From Acinetobacter soli (GTDB taxonomy: Bacteria; Pseudomonadota; Gammaproteobacteria; Pseudomonadales; Moraxellaceae): DNA of 64,000 bases. Shown in pieces: positions 16,275-26,068 of this stretch (its first letter is position 1; every line of letters begins with the position of its first letter). Both the position numbers and the translations under genes were made by a program. The stretch lies in assembly GCF_000760595.1 (NCBI RefSeq), contig NZ_BBNM01000003.1, positions 124,001-188,000 of the forward strand. Reading direction: 5' to 3'. Below the pieces are notes generated by a model. That model saw only the letters and a list, made by a program, of their open reading frames with translations, made no database searches and was not told the DNA's origin.

Positions 16275-16793
16275 TTAAAGACCAAAACTTAGCGTATAAG
16301 CAAACTGTAATTGAGGTTTGGTATCAACTACAGTAGACCCATCTGTATTTTTTAACGCTTCTGCGGCACCAATGCCAACACTAAAGGTACTGATTCGATC
16401 TTTATTTAACCAAACATACGCCAAATCGACGCCACCACCCAATCGTGAGGTGTAATCATTGTCGACTCGGCGGCTTTCTAGCGTACCAGCATATACACCT
16501 AAGTAGTATCCATTTTGATTTTTGCCTGTGAGATAATATGGATAACGGAAGCCAACTTGCCCGCCAAAGGTATGATCGCCATTGAGATAGGCGCCTGCCT
16601 TTAAATAAGCAATGCCATAAGGATTGACCCATTCGCCATTCACATGTGCCAGTTGCTGGGTGACTCCCAAGCCGACATTGAACGGACTAACATCTTTGCC
16701 TTGCAACTTTGCTTCAGGCAAATAATCCTGAACACTTGCACATGTCACCGAACTAAAGGTTAAGAGAGCAAGAAAGGAATATATTTTTTTCAT
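16275..16793 (-). CDS. Small outer-membrane barrel-like protein, unknown function
   Basis: A 172-residue protein with a clear signal peptide (residues 1-19, cleavage likely after TCA in VTCASVQ). The mature part has alternating aromatic/glycine beta-strand patterns such as FGGQVGFRYPYYLTG and NGYYLGVYAGTLESRR, and ends LQFAYTLSFGL, close to the aromatic C-terminal strand of small barrels. I do not recognise a named family. An outer-membrane or periplasmic beta protein is inferred. It lies between DUF445 and the divergent mrdA with no operon partner. Confidence 0.65.
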   Translation of the reverse strand: MKKIYSFLALLTFSSVTCASVQDYLPEAKLQGKDVSPFNVGLGVTQQLAHVNGEWVNPYGIAYLKAGAYLNGDHTFGGQVGFRYPYYLTGKNQNGYYLGVYAGTLESRRVDNDYTSRLGGGVDLAYVWLNKDRISTFSVGIGAAEALKNTDGSTVVDTKPQLQFAYTLSFGL

Positions 16794-17030
16794 TATTTTC
16801 TCCGTGTTTCTCCAAACATCTTCAATTTAGAGCATTCCTTTAACTGTTTTGTGACTTTAACAGAAATAGTTTCGTTCTTATATACAGCACCTTACAATTT
16901 TGATGGCGCAAATGTCAAAAAACTGATCTCGATTGTGGATGAATACTTAAAATTTATCTCTGTTTTATAAGCGTGATAGGGTAAACTTTACGGCTATTTA
17001 TTTGTGTCGTTCAAGTTAAAGTCTATTGGT

Positions 17031-19064
17031 ATGAAGCAGCACTTTCCGTTAAAAGATAACCAGCAAGAAAAGCGTCTGTATCGAGGGCGAATCTTTTTTG
17101 CAATTGGCTTGGTGTGTTGCTGCTTACTGGTGTTGATGAGCCGTTATGCCTATTTGCAAATTGTGCATTTTGATGAGTTCTCTACAGCCTCTGACAAAAA
17201 CCGGATTCGACTGCAACCTCTTCCTCCTGCTCGGGGTTACATTTACGACCGAAACGGCGTGTTACTGGCCGATAATTATCCGGTCTTTACGGCAACCATG
17301 AGCCGCGCAGATGTTGAAGATATCGATGGTACACTCGAACGACTCACCCCTATTCTTACCCTTACACAAGAAGATATTGATCGTTTTAAAACGCGAATTA
17401 AAACAGCACGTAAAACTGAGCGCGTATCGATTAAACTTAATCTGACCGAAGCAGATATTGCCAAGTTTAGTGAACAGAAATATAACTTTCCGGGTGTAAA
17501 AATTGAGACACAGATGACTCGCTATTACCCGCACGGGGATCTGTTTGCACATGTGATTGGTTACGTGGGGCGCATCAATGAAAAAGAGCTTCAAACGCTC
17601 AATAAAGACACCTACGCTGGAACCAACCTGATTGGCAAGATCGGAGTAGAAAAAACCTACGAAGACTTGTTACACGGAACACCGGGATACGAATCAGTCG
17701 AGGCCGATGCCCACAGCAATATCTTGCGTCATCTTGGGCGTAAAGAACCGGTACGAGGTAACGACCTTTATCTTTCAATCGATTACGGCTTGCAAGTGGT
17801 GGCTGCCGAACAACTAGTCGGTCGTCGTGGTGCAATCGTGGCGATGGATCCGCGTACAGGTGAAATTCTGGCGCTGGTATCTAGCCCAAGCTTTAATCCA
17901 AATTTATTTGTAACAGGGATTAGTCATGTGGACTACAGTGCCTTGCGAGACAATCTCGATCAGCCACTGTATAACCGTGCCTTACAAGGGGTCTATCCAC
18001 CGGGTTCAACCATTAAACCAATGGAAGGATTGGGCGGCATTCATTATGGCACTGTAGACTGGTCGACCAGTATCTATGATCCCGGTTATTTCCATCTTCC
18101 GGGGGATTCTCATAAGTTCCGTGACTGGAAAAAAGGCGGTCATGGTATGGTGAATTTGCATAAATCGATTATCGATTCTTGCGATACCTATTTCTATGTA
18201 TTGTCGTATCAGATGGGAATCGACAAAATGAATGCCTGGATGCGTCAATTTGGTTTTGGTCAAAAAACAGGGGTTGATTTACCGAGTGAGAGTGAAGGCC
18301 TGTACCCAAATCCAGAGTGGAAAATGCGCACGCGTAAATCGAAATGGCTCAAAGGCGAAACGATTTCTGTGAGTATTGGTCAGGGTGCATTTACTGCAAC
18401 ACCACTCCAGCTTGCAATGGCTACATCAATTATGGCCAACCACGGTGCTCATGTGACACCGCATGTACTTCGTTCTGCACATGGCGCCAAACCCTTTAAG
18501 GTACACAATGCACCGGACGGTAAAATCCAGTTTAATGGCACAGAACAGGACTGGGTCAATATGCGCGATGCCATGATTGATGTGATTCAAAGTGGTACAG
18601 GTCGCGGTATTCGTACACCAATGTATCAAATTGCAGGCAAAACAGGGACAGCTCAGGTTAAAAGTATTGCGCAAGGCAAACGCTACAACGAGTCAATTTT
18701 GTCTGAGCGCCAACTCGACCATGGTCTATTTGTTGGATTCGCACCTGCTGAAACCCCTGAAATTGCGGTGGCTGTGGTGTGGGAAAATGGTCGACATGGT
18801 GGATCGGCAGCTCAGCTTTCGCGCCCATTATTTGACTATTGGCTGCTGACCCGCAAGAAAAATCCAATCCGACCAGCCAATCATCAACTGAGTGGCGGCT
18901 TGATGACAGCCGGTATTAAGCCAGGCGAGCTTCCTAGCGGAGCTTTACTTGAAGCAGATCCAAATGCCGTGTCAAATCGCAATAAACCAGAGCAGAAACC
19001 AAACACTGCTGCCTCTTCGGTCAGTGCCGTATCTACACCTGCCTCAGCAGAGATCTCAGAATAA
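17031..19064 (+). CDS. mrdA: Penicillin-binding protein 2 (rod-shape transpeptidase)
   Basis: A 677-residue class B PBP for lateral wall synthesis. It has one N-terminal membrane helix (FFAIGLVCCCLLVLMSRYAYL), a PBP dimerisation domain starting with the conserved RLQPLPPARGYIYDRNG, and a transpeptidase domain with STIK (active Ser about 326), SCD (in IDSCDTYFY) and KTGTAQ (about 537). I chose the ATG at 17031 (MKQHFPLKD), as in known Acinetobacter PBP2; a GTG at 17004 is the longer option. Unlike in E. coli, rodA is not adjacent; rsmD overlaps the stop codon instead. A low-complexity Ala/Ser/Pro tail ends the protein. Confidence 0.95.
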   Translation: MKQHFPLKDNQQEKRLYRGRIFFAIGLVCCCLLVLMSRYAYLQIVHFDEFSTASDKNRIRLQPLPPARGYIYDRNGVLLADNYPVFTATMSRADVEDIDGTLERLTPILTLTQEDIDRFKTRIKTARKTERVSIKLNLTEADIAKFSEQKYNFPGVKIETQMTRYYPHGDLFAHVIGYVGRINEKELQTLNKDTYAGTNLIGKIGVEKTYEDLLHGTPGYESVEADAHSNILRHLGRKEPVRGNDLYLSIDYGLQVVAAEQLVGRRGAIVAMDPRTGEILALVSSPSFNPNLFVTGISHVDYSALRDNLDQPLYNRALQGVYPPGSTIKPMEGLGGIHYGTVDWSTSIYDPGYFHLPGDSHKFRDWKKGGHGMVNLHKSIIDSCDTYFYVLSYQMGIDKMNAWMRQFGFGQKTGVDLPSESEGLYPNPEWKMRTRKSKWLKGETISVSIGQGAFTATPLQLAMATSIMANHGAHVTPHVLRSAHGAKPFKVHNAPDGKIQFNGTEQDWVNMRDAMIDVIQSGTGRGIRTPMYQIAGKTGTAQVKSIAQGKRYNESILSERQLDHGLFVGFAPAETPEIAVAVVWENGRHGGSAAQLSRPLFDYWLLTRKKNPIRPANHQLSGGLMTAGIKPGELPSGALLEADPNAVSNRNKPEQKPNTAASSVSAVSTPASAEISE

Positions 19065-19612
19065 TGAAAAATCAGCTACGTATTATTGGTGGGCAATGGA
19101 AACGTCGACAGCTTCCATTTGCCAATGTCGAGGGTTTACGCCCCACCCCAGATCGTGTTCGTGAAACATTATTTAACTGGCTCATGTGGGATATTCAAAA
19201 TGCGGCCGTGCTCGATGTTTGTACGGGTTCTGGCGCACTGGGCTTTGAGGCTTTGTCGCGTGGAGCAGCTTCGGTGCTGATGATCGAACCAGAAGCGCTA
19301 CAGGCCAAAATTCTCAAGCAGAATATCCAGTTACTTGAGGCGAAAAATTGCCACTTAAAAGTCGCCACCGCACAGCAGGTTTTACCTAAACTGAATCAAC
19401 AGTTTGATGTGATCTTTCTAGATCCGCCTTACAGCCTAGATTTATGGACAGAATTAGCTATTTTACTTGATCCTCTGGCCCGTGAAAATGCCTATATTTA
19501 TGTCGAAGCAGATCGGGAGTTGACTCAGTTGCAACTTCCCAACACATGGCAATTGCTTAAATCGAGCAAAGCCGGAACAGTACGCGCAGGGCTTTATCAG
19601 AAAAAATTATAG
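19064..19612 (+). CDS. rsmD: 16S rRNA (guanine-966-N2)-methyltransferase
   Basis: A 182-residue SAM-dependent methyltransferase. It starts with IIGGQWKRRQLPFA and GLRPTPDRVRETLFNWL, typical of RsmD, then has the SAM motif VLDVCTGSGALGFEALSRGA and the catalytic DPPY at residues 120-123. It methylates G966 of 16S rRNA. Its ATG overlaps the mrdA stop by one base, so the two genes are cotranscribed and probably coupled. Confidence 0.94.
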   Translation: MKNQLRIIGGQWKRRQLPFANVEGLRPTPDRVRETLFNWLMWDIQNAAVLDVCTGSGALGFEALSRGAASVLMIEPEALQAKILKQNIQLLEAKNCHLKVATAQQVLPKLNQQFDVIFLDPPYSLDLWTELAILLDPLARENAYIYVEADRELTQLQLPNTWQLLKSSKAGTVRAGLYQKKL

Positions 19613-19708
19613 CGATGATTCGTCCGATAAGGCGTCAAAATCTTATTTGTATTTAAGCGGTATTATTTAATTGTGAACTCTTCTTGATCTATGGGTTTAA
19701 TCATTCGA

Positions 19709-19960
19709 TTAGTCAGGGCGATCTAAACACACTGGCCGCACGTCTCGCACTATTTCCTCTTCACGGCGCTCTCGGACGTCATCATCATCGAGTTGTTGTC
19801 TTGGTTGCAATGACCAGCGTGGTTGGTGCATATTCGACAGTTGATTTTGATATCCGGAAAAGCTTTGTGCTTGTACAGATAAGCTCGACATAAAACTCGT
19901 TACAGTTAAAAAAACAAAAATGAAAACACGGAGTCTTTTTAGCATCATCGACTGCTTCAC
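19709..19960 (-). CDS. Small secreted protein, unknown function
   Basis: An 83-residue ORF with a signal-peptide-like N-terminus (RVFIFVFLTVTSFMSSLSVQA, cleavage after VQA) and a short charged mature part rich in Arg, Asp and Glu with a single Cys near the end. Starts at 19960, 19948 or 19945 are possible. No family is recognised. Together with the next gene it forms a minus-strand pair downstream of the urease operon. Confidence 0.5.
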   Translation of the reverse strand: MKQSMMLKRLRVFIFVFLTVTSFMSSLSVQAQSFSGYQNQLSNMHQPRWSLQPRQQLDDDDVRERREEEIVRDVRPVCLDRPD

Positions 19961-20079
19961 TGTTAATAAGTGCGTTTAGTCTGATTTAAGGCCATTAAAT
20001 AATGTTGAAGAAATTATAGTGTCTTCATCATCAATTGATGTGTCTTATGTTACTTAGGTAAAAAAAGATATCTCCAATC

Positions 20080-20538
20080 TTAAAAAGATCGAATCCAGAA
20101 AAAACGGATCAACTGTCCACGATCATAGGGAAAATTAGAAACGTACTCGTAGCCTAGCTTTGTATCATCTTTAAGTCGATAACTCATGCCATAACCAAAC
20201 GAAATAGATAAATCGTGTAGACCAACCGCATCGGGAGCTCCCTCAATCATCTTACTTTTCAAATCATCCATGTTATACACCGTATAGTTATAAATACTGA
20301 TTCGCTCATTTGCATAGAAAAGATTTTTAAGCACTTTATAATTGTTTTCTTCTTGATCATGTTGCTCGGCAAGGTGCTTCTGCTCCTGATTTAAGTCTTT
20401 ATTTTCAAGATTTACATCCAGATTCACTGTGTTGTCAGGCATTGCTTGTGAGAAAAAATCATAAGCCTGTCCCCAGGATGAATAACAGCTTAATGCCAAC
20501 AATACAGTCAGTCTTAATAAAACAGACAACCTCATCAT
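20080..20538 (-). CDS. Secreted protein with C-terminal aromatic strand, unknown function
   Basis: A 152-residue protein with a signal peptide (SVLLRLTVLLALSCYSSWGQA). The mature part begins with an acidic, Gln/Glu-rich helical region (about residues 35-75) and ends with beta-like segments HDLSISFGYGMSYRLKDDTK and GQLIRFFWIRSF, with the terminal Phe typical of outer-membrane proteins. It may be an outer-membrane-associated protein. It begins just after the urease operon terminator and is transcribed in the same direction. I do not recognise it. Confidence 0.55.
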   Translation of the reverse strand: MMRLSVLLRLTVLLALSCYSSWGQAYDFFSQAMPDNTVNLDVNLENKDLNQEQKHLAEQHDQEENNYKVLKNLFYANERISIYNYTVYNMDDLKSKMIEGAPDAVGLHDLSISFGYGMSYRLKDDTKLGYEYVSNFPYDRGQLIRFFWIRSF

Positions 20539-20554
20539 TTTTTAAAAAGATATA

Positions 20555-20580
20555 GTAAAAAAGGTAGCATACGCTACCTT
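20555..20580 (-). terminator. Terminator of the urease operon
   Basis: On the minus strand AAAAGGTAGC-GTAT-GCTACCTTTTTT: a 10-bp perfect stem with a T run, just past the ureJ stop. Confidence 0.88.
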
Positions 20581-20598
20581 TTGACAAGATGAAACCGC

Positions 20599-21168
20599 TT
20601 AGGCTAAACCGATAATTGCGACCAACATGGCTAAAGCAGACAAGACTTTACGTCCGTACGGTACGTGGCGATTGATCAACTCACCTACCACCAAGCCGAT
20701 CGTATACAACGTTGCCATACCGAGCACCATACCAGAGATCAAAGCAATGACATGGCCTTGAGGTGCAAGCTCGACGCCATGCGCAGCACCGTGAAAGCTC
20801 GCCATTAGCAATGCAACAAATGGCAATACACGATAAGACTTACTCCACAGTGCAACAGCCAGTACGATTAACGATGTCACAATGCCATATTCAGCAATCG
20901 CGTCAGCGATAATACCGTTTGCGCCCAAAACAAAACCAAAAACGAGGCTTAAACTCAACCCCACAATACCTAAAACTTTCCATTGTTTTGCAACTGTCCA
21001 GAGCAATACGCCAAAGCCGATTGCCATGGTTAAATGATCCAGTCCAGTGAAAGGGTGAATAAATCCTGTCCAGAAACCTGCTTGTGAAGCATGTCCGGGG
21101 TGTGCCATCGCTGCAACAGGCAAAGCCGATATCAAGATGATGAGCAGTTGTTTTGTGATTGAGCGCAT
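20599..21168 (-). CDS. ureJ: HupE/UreJ family nickel-related membrane protein
   Basis: A 189-residue membrane protein with a signal-like first helix and five to six further helices. It has the HupE/UreJ signature HPGHASQAGFWTGFIHPFTGLDHLTMAIGFG (here given as the stretch from residue 23) and a second conserved MASFHGAAHGVEL. Family members are thought to bring nickel into the cell for urease or hydrogenase. It is the last gene of the urease operon, nine bases after ureG. The His residues near the start of the mature protein are the likely metal ligands. Confidence 0.9.
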   Translation of the reverse strand: MRSITKQLLIILISALPVAAMAHPGHASQAGFWTGFIHPFTGLDHLTMAIGFGVLLWTVAKQWKVLGIVGLSLSLVFGFVLGANGIIADAIAEYGIVTSLIVLAVALWSKSYRVLPFVALLMASFHGAAHGVELAPQGHVIALISGMVLGMATLYTIGLVVGELINRHVPYGRKVLSALAMLVAIIGLA

Positions 21169-21177
21169 GGCGCCTCC

Positions 21178-21792
21178 TTATGCCTTAAAAAGCCCTTGCT
21201 TTTCAATAAATTCAATAATTTGTGCTAAACCATCTTCTGTTTTCATGTTCGAAAATAAAAACGGTTTATCGCCGCGCATCCGCTTGGCATCTTGTTCCAT
21301 AATGTCTAAATTCGCTCCAACCATTGGCGCTAGATCTGTTTTATTAATAATTAATAAATCAGATTTAGTAATACCAGGCCCACCTTTGCGTGGAATCTTT
21401 TCTCCACCGGCAACATCAATCACATAGAGTGTCAGATCTGAAAGTTCTGGACTAAACGTTGCGGCCAAGTTGTCTCCACCACTTTCAATAATGATGAGTT
21501 CCAGACCGTCAAATTTTTCACAAAGATCATCAATTGCAGCCAAGTTGATGGATGCATCTTCACGAATAGCGGTGTGCGGGCATCCACCCGTTTCAACCCC
21601 CACAATTCGGTCTGGTGTCATGGCTTCGTTTCGGGTCAGAAAGTTTGAATCTTCTTTAGTGTAAATATCATTGGTGACGACAGCCATATTGTATTTTTCA
21701 CGTAAGGCACGGCACAGATTAAGGGTCAATGCTGTTTTACCCGATCCAACCGGACCACCAATGCCAACGCGTAATGGGCTACGTTCTGTCAT
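21178..21792 (-). CDS. ureG: Urease accessory GTPase UreG
   Basis: A 204-residue SIMIBI-class GTPase that drives nickel insertion into urease. It has the P-loop [11 protein letters not shown] near residue 12, the metal-binding CPH in [16 protein letters not shown], the [15 protein letters not shown] segment and the guanine-specificity motif NKTDLAP. All key residues are present. It lies in the operon between ureF (68 bp upstream) and ureJ. Confidence 0.96.
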   Translation of the reverse strand: MTERSPLRVGIGGPVGSGKTALTLNLCRALREKYNMAVVTNDIYTKEDSNFLTRNEAMTPDRIVGVETGGCPHTAIREDASINLAAIDDLCEKFDGLELIIIESGGDNLAATFSPELSDLTLYVIDVAGGEKIPRKGGPGITKSDLLIINKTDLAPMVGANLDIMEQDAKRMRGDKPFLFSNMKTEDGLAQIIEFIEKQGLFKA

Positions 21793-21860
21793 GTTTATTT
21801 CCTTTAAAATGTCACATTTTGATTTGGCAGTTCAATTTTATTACTTTGCCAAATCAAGGG

Positions 21861-22523
21861 TTAAGATCGAAATAGTCTCGAATATTGGGTTTCATGTTGC
21901 ATGCTTAGCATTGCATACTGAGGCAATGCACTACTGATTTGGTCGTCTTGCAATAACAACGCCTGCTCGACAGCTTGCGGCACTTTTTCATGTAAATGCC
22001 ATAAAATTCGCTGGCCGCTCATTTGCCCAAGTGGAACCGTTTTCACTGCGGCCAAAACCTGATTTTCAAGCACGCTAAAGGTATATGCTGTTAAAACCTC
22101 TGCCGGATTAAGTTCAAGGCGTCCACACAACTGGGCATATACAGGTACAAAACCAAACTGCTTTTTTACCTCTACAGGCATCTTGAGTACGGCCTTAATC
22201 CAAGCGTTCAAAGAAAATGCCAATTGTTGGGATTCTGCCAAGAGCTCTTTACTTTCACGGCTCGCTCTATAGAGATGCGCCCACTTTAAAAACTGCTCAT
22301 CATCATTAAAATGTAGCATCAGCCGTTTGAGCAATGGCAGCTCAAAGCGCACCAGCAACATCTCAAGTACTTCTTCAAAATAAGCACTGCTGCTCTCTTC
22401 ATCATGCACAAGCCCCACCTGAATGGCGCTTTCTACACCTTGTGAGTAGCAATAAGCCCCTACAGGCAATGCCGTGGAAGACAGTGTCAGTAGCTTGAGC
22501 AGTTGAGCAGCATTAATGGACAT
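21861..22523 (-). CDS. ureF: Urease accessory protein UreF
   Basis: A 220-residue helical protein that bridges UreD/UreH and UreG and gates GTPase activity during urease activation. The N-terminus [27 protein letters not shown] matches the family in its central S-x-x-P-x-G-x-x-x-x-S-Q-G-x-E motif. It overlaps ureE by 11 bp, indicating translational coupling. Confidence 0.93.
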   Translation of the reverse strand: MSINAAQLLKLLTLSSTALPVGAYCYSQGVESAIQVGLVHDEESSSAYFEEVLEMLLVRFELPLLKRLMLHFNDDEQFLKWAHLYRASRESKELLAESQQLAFSLNAWIKAVLKMPVEVKKQFGFVPVYAQLCGRLELNPAEVLTAYTFSVLENQVLAAVKTVPLGQMSGQRILWHLHEKVPQAVEQALLLQDDQISSALPQYAMLSMQHETQYSRLFRS

Positions 22524-22992
22524 GATGCAATGACTTGATTGGGCTTAAACGATGATCGTGTGCATGCTGTGCATAAGCACCACTTTCAGGTTCAAACATA
22601 TGTTCAACTTCTTTAACAACCAATCCCAAACCTTCAACCATTTCTGCCAGTACGTGATCTGGTTCGAAATAAAGCGCATACGGCGTAAGCATTAATGGAA
22701 CATGACGATTCCCTAAATGATAAGCCGCTTTGAGCAATTCAAAATCCGTTTTGGCCGTGACCTGCATTAAACGTTCTGGTTTGGCATCTACACGCAGAAT
22801 ATCGCCGTCATGGGTCGCAATAAATGAGCCACTGCGTAAAATACCCGTGCGCGGCAAGTCGGCACCAATATCAGTACCGTCTTTTAAGGTTGCACGAAAA
22901 CGAGATTTTTGACGGGTATCAAAGTTCAGTTCGACTGTTTCAAATGTTTGGTCTGATGAAATTTCATCCAGACGTTGGGTATAAATTTTCAT
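22513..22992 (-). CDS. ureE: Urease accessory nickel metallochaperone UreE
   Basis: A 159-residue nickel chaperone. The N-terminal peptide-binding domain is followed by the metal-binding domain with LGNRHVPLM, whose His is the conserved interface nickel ligand. The C-terminus [20 protein letters not shown] carries six His in 20 residues, a modest His-rich tail of the kind that binds extra nickel. It sits 11 bp after an inserted histidine phosphatase gene, which separates it from ureC. Confidence 0.94.
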   Translation of the reverse strand: MKIYTQRLDEISSDQTFETVELNFDTRQKSRFRATLKDGTDIGADLPRTGILRSGSFIATHDGDILRVDAKPERLMQVTAKTDFELLKAAYHLGNRHVPLMLTPYALYFEPDHVLAEMVEGLGLVVKEVEHMFEPESGAYAQHAHDHRLSPIKSLHHVH

Positions 22993-23003
22993 AAGATAAA
23001 ACC

Positions 23004-23582
23004 CTATGCGTAAATAAAGAAATCTGTGTTCTGGATTGGATTATCAATCGTACGCTTACGAAACTCATTCATAAGATTTTTAGATAATTCTTGGTGTTCG
23101 AATGCGATCAATTTCAATAAAGTAAGAAATTGTCCATGACTAAATATCATTAGGTTTTTAACTTGATAAAGATATTTTAGATCATTCAATAGCCCAGAAA
23201 AATTTTCAACTCGCTGATAAAACTCAGCAAAAGACTCTGCATCTTCTGCATCTTTGTAATATGGATCAGCTAACGTCCAGTAAGCATCTACAAATGGCTT
23301 ACGTTCCTCAAGTGTTGTATTTTGACATTTAACGTCAGACAAATATGAAAACTCATGAATATCGAAAACTTCTGGATTTAACTGATCTCTTACTGCAAGA
23401 GGCTTTGCAGTTTGCAACGTGCGCGTAAAGGATGAAATAAAAATTCGATCGGCATGCGGAAGTTTAATTGCAAGTTGCTCAGATTGTAATTTGCCCTGTT
23501 CGGTCAATTCAATATTGGCATGAGATGTACATCTCAAATTTACATTCGCTTTACTTTGTGCATGCCGAATCAAATAAATCAC
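23004..23582 (-). CDS. Histidine phosphatase superfamily protein inside the urease operon
   Basis: A 192-residue protein of the phosphoglycerate-mutase-like family. It begins [13 protein letters not shown], the RHx catalytic motif with the phospho-accepting His, followed by [14 protein letters not shown] and the second catalytic His in [13 protein letters not shown]. Substrate unknown; these enzymes act on phospho-sugars, nucleotides or phospho-proteins. It fits tightly between ureC (12 bp) and ureE (11 bp) on the same strand. Four sampled 60-base lines of this gene are about one-third G+C, against roughly 45% in two sampled lines of ureC, suggesting later insertion. It is not part of the usual urease gene set. 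Confidence 0.85.
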   Translation of the reverse strand: MIYLIRHAQSKANVNLRCTSHANIELTEQGKLQSEQLAIKLPHADRIFISSFTRTLQTAKPLAVRDQLNPEVFDIHEFSYLSDVKCQNTTLEERKPFVDAYWTLADPYYKDAEDAESFAEFYQRVENFSGLLNDLKYLYQVKNLMIFSHGQFLTLLKLIAFEHQELSKNLMNEFRKRTIDNPIQNTDFFIYA

Positions 23583-23594
23583 GTCATATTATCC

Positions 23595-25295
23595 TTAAAA
23601 CAAGAAATAACGTTGAGCCATTGGCAGCACATCGGCTGGCTCACAGGTTAGCAGTTCCCCATCGGCGCGCACTTCGTATGTTTCAGGATGCACATCCATC
23701 ACGGGGCAGTAAGTATTATGTTTCATGTCATGTTTGGTAATGTTGCGCGTGTTTTTACACGGGCTGATCAACTTTTTAAGTTGCAGCTTCTGATCGACGC
23801 CTTCATCAATCGCCACTTGCGGCAAAAAGGTGATACACGTGTTATGTACAGCACGTGGATAAGAACCAAACATCGGGCGGTAATGCACAGGCTGTGGCGT
23901 TGGAATTGAAGCATTGATGTCGCCCATCGGTGCTGCGGCAATCATCCCGCCTTTGATAATCATCGAGGGTTTAACCCCAAAAAATGCGGGCTTCCAAAGC
24001 ACTAAATCGGCCAACTTTCCTTCTTCTACCGACCCCACTTCATGGCTCAAACCATGTGTAATAGCAGGATTGATGGTGTATTTGGCGATGTAACGCTTAA
24101 TTCGGTTGTTATCATGAAACTCATTGTCTCCTTCAAGTGCGCCGCGTTGCACCTTCATTTTATGTGCAGTTTGCCATGTCCGAATAATCACTTCTCCCAC
24201 GCGGCCCATGGCCTGTGAGTCTGACGACATCATCGAAATAGCACCCAGATCTTGTAAAATATCCTCTGCTGCAATGGTTTCACGACGAATACGACTTTCA
24301 GCAAATGCCACATCTTCTGCAATTGCAGGATCCAAATGATGACACACCATCAGCATATCCAAATGCTCATCGATGGTATTGATAGTATATGGGCGTGTTG
24401 GATTGGTCGAAGATGGCAGTACGTTGGCCTGCCCGATCGCTTTTAAAATATCGGGTGCATGCCCACCGCCAGCACCTTCGGTATGATAGGTATGAATGGT
24501 TCGGTTTTTAAATGCCCCGAGCGTTTCTTCCAAAAAGCCGCCTTCATTGAGTGTATCGGTATGAATAGCAACCTGCACATCAAACTCATCGGCCACACTC
24601 AGGCAGTTATCAATTGCAGCAGGCGTCGAGCCCCAGTCTTCGTGCAGTTTAAGCCCCACCACACCCGCTTTAATCTGTTCTCGAATCGGATCGGGTAAAC
24701 TAATATTGCCTTTACCCAATAAACCAATATTCATGGGTAAATCGTCAATCGCTTGTAACATGGTGCCAATGTGCCATGGGCCAGGTGTAACTGTCGTGGC
24801 TGACGTTCCTGCTGCCGGTCCAGTACCACCACCCACCATAGTAGTCACACCAGACATAAGGGCCGTTTCTACCTGCTGAGGACAAATCCAGTGAATATGA
24901 GTGTCAATTCCGCCTGCGGTCAGAATTTGCCCTTCACCTGCAATGACCTCGGTTGCTGCACCGAGTGGAATGGTAATGTCTGGCTGAATATCTGGATTTC
25001 CAGCTTTACCAATTTTCCAGATACGACCATTTTTAAGGCCCACATCGGCTTTTACAATGCCCCACCAATCGACAATTAATGCATTGGTAATTACAGTGTC
25101 TGCCACTTGATCTGCAAGTAACTGCGATTGCCCCATGCCATCGCGAATCACCTTACCACCACCAAATTTGACTTCTTCGCCATAAGTGGTGAGGTCTTGT
25201 TCTACTTCAATAAATAGTTCGGTATCGGCTAAACGGACTCGATCTCCCACCGTTGGGCCAAACATTTCAGCGTATGCACGACGCGACATTTTCAT
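23595..25295 (-). CDS. ureC: Urease alpha subunit UreC
   Basis: The 566-residue catalytic subunit that hydrolyses urea to ammonia and carbamate. In order: GIDTHIHW (two nickel His), [10 protein letters not shown] (carbamylated Lys bridging both nickel ions), [12 protein letters not shown] and [15 protein letters not shown] (nickel and substrate His), MVCHHLDP (mobile-flap Cys and His) and [13 protein letters not shown] (nickel Asp). All active-site residues are intact. The start could be residue 3 ([13 protein letters not shown]). It follows ureB by 24 bp. Confidence 0.98.
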   Translation of the reverse strand: MKMSRRAYAEMFGPTVGDRVRLADTELFIEVEQDLTTYGEEVKFGGGKVIRDGMGQSQLLADQVADTVITNALIVDWWGIVKADVGLKNGRIWKIGKAGNPDIQPDITIPLGAATEVIAGEGQILTAGGIDTHIHWICPQQVETALMSGVTTMVGGGTGPAAGTSATTVTPGPWHIGTMLQAIDDLPMNIGLLGKGNISLPDPIREQIKAGVVGLKLHEDWGSTPAAIDNCLSVADEFDVQVAIHTDTLNEGGFLEETLGAFKNRTIHTYHTEGAGGGHAPDILKAIGQANVLPSSTNPTRPYTINTIDEHLDMLMVCHHLDPAIAEDVAFAESRIRRETIAAEDILQDLGAISMMSSDSQAMGRVGEVIIRTWQTAHKMKVQRGALEGDNEFHDNNRIKRYIAKYTINPAITHGLSHEVGSVEEGKLADLVLWKPAFFGVKPSMIIKGGMIAAAPMGDINASIPTPQPVHYRPMFGSYPRAVHNTCITFLPQVAIDEGVDQKLQLKKLISPCKNTRNITKHDMKHNTYCPVMDVHPETYEVRADGELLTCEPADVLPMAQRYFLF

Positions 25296-25319
25296 ATTAA
25301 AAGGCCTTCCAAATTGTTT

Positions 25320-25634
25320 TCATTCTGAGTCCAGTGCGCCCATTACACGACCGGCAAATCCATATACTTCGCGCTTGCCTGCCAGTGCAACCAATTCAAT
25401 CTCTCGGTTTTGTCCCGGTTCAAATCGAACCGCGGTTCCTGCGGCAATATTTAGACGATAGCCTCTGGCTTGTTCACGATCAAACTCAAGTGCATCATTG
25501 GCTTCTGCAAAATGAAAATGTGATCCAACCTGAATAGGACGGTCGCCAGTATTGGCAACACTGATTTTGAGCGTTGGTCGGCCGACATTGAGTTCAATAA
25601 TACTATCGGGAGTGAGCACTTCTCCAGGAATCAT
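25320..25634 (-). CDS. ureB: Urease beta subunit UreB
   Basis: A 104-residue subunit. I start it at 25634 ([11 protein letters not shown]), the family's usual beginning; the nine in-frame codons upstream have no similarity. [21 protein letters not shown] is the central conserved region and [10 protein letters not shown] the C-terminus. It forms part of the (UreABC)3 trimer. It lies between ureA and ureC. Confidence 0.96.
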   Translation of the reverse strand: MIPGEVLTPDSIIELNVGRPTLKISVANTGDRPIQVGSHFHFAEANDALEFDREQARGYRLNIAAGTAVRFEPGQNREIELVALAGKREVYGFAGRVMGALDSE

Positions 25635-25653
25635 GATGTTCTCCTCTGAATGA

Positions 25654-25956
25654 TTAAACAATGGGTTGATGAACCGTCACAAGTTTTGAGCCATCTGGAA
25701 AAGTCGCCTCGACCTGTACCTCAGCAATCATTTCGGCCACGCCATCCATCACATCATTTTTACTGAGTAAGGTAGTGCCGTAATGCATCAATTCTGCAAC
25801 GCTCATTCCATCACGCGCACCTTCTAACAGTGCTGCCGAAATAAATGCGACTGCTTCAGGATAATTTAACTTTAAACCACGTGCCTTACGACGCTCAGCG
25901 ACCAAACCTGCAGTAAAAATCAACATCTTGTCTTTTTCGGTTGGATTCAGTTCCAT
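25654..25956 (-). CDS. ureA: Urease gamma subunit UreA
   Basis: A 100-residue subunit matching the family length exactly when started at 25956 ([12 protein letters not shown]). Conserved parts are [25 protein letters not shown] and the C-terminal [14 protein letters not shown]. The longer frame up to 26016 is unlikely to be translated. An AGG lies about 12 bases before the chosen ATG. Confidence 0.96.
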   Translation of the reverse strand: MELNPTEKDKMLIFTAGLVAERRKARGLKLNYPEAVAFISAALLEGARDGMSVAELMHYGTTLLSKNDVMDGVAEMIAEVQVEATFPDGSKLVTVHQPIV

Positions 25957-26068
25957 TTCGATATACCTAGTTTCATTAAGTGTCTTTAAAGCAAAATATG
26001 TGCACACATGTGGCATTGAAGCTTTGTTTATTTATCTTCTGATTGACAAACTCACTACCCGCCTACAA

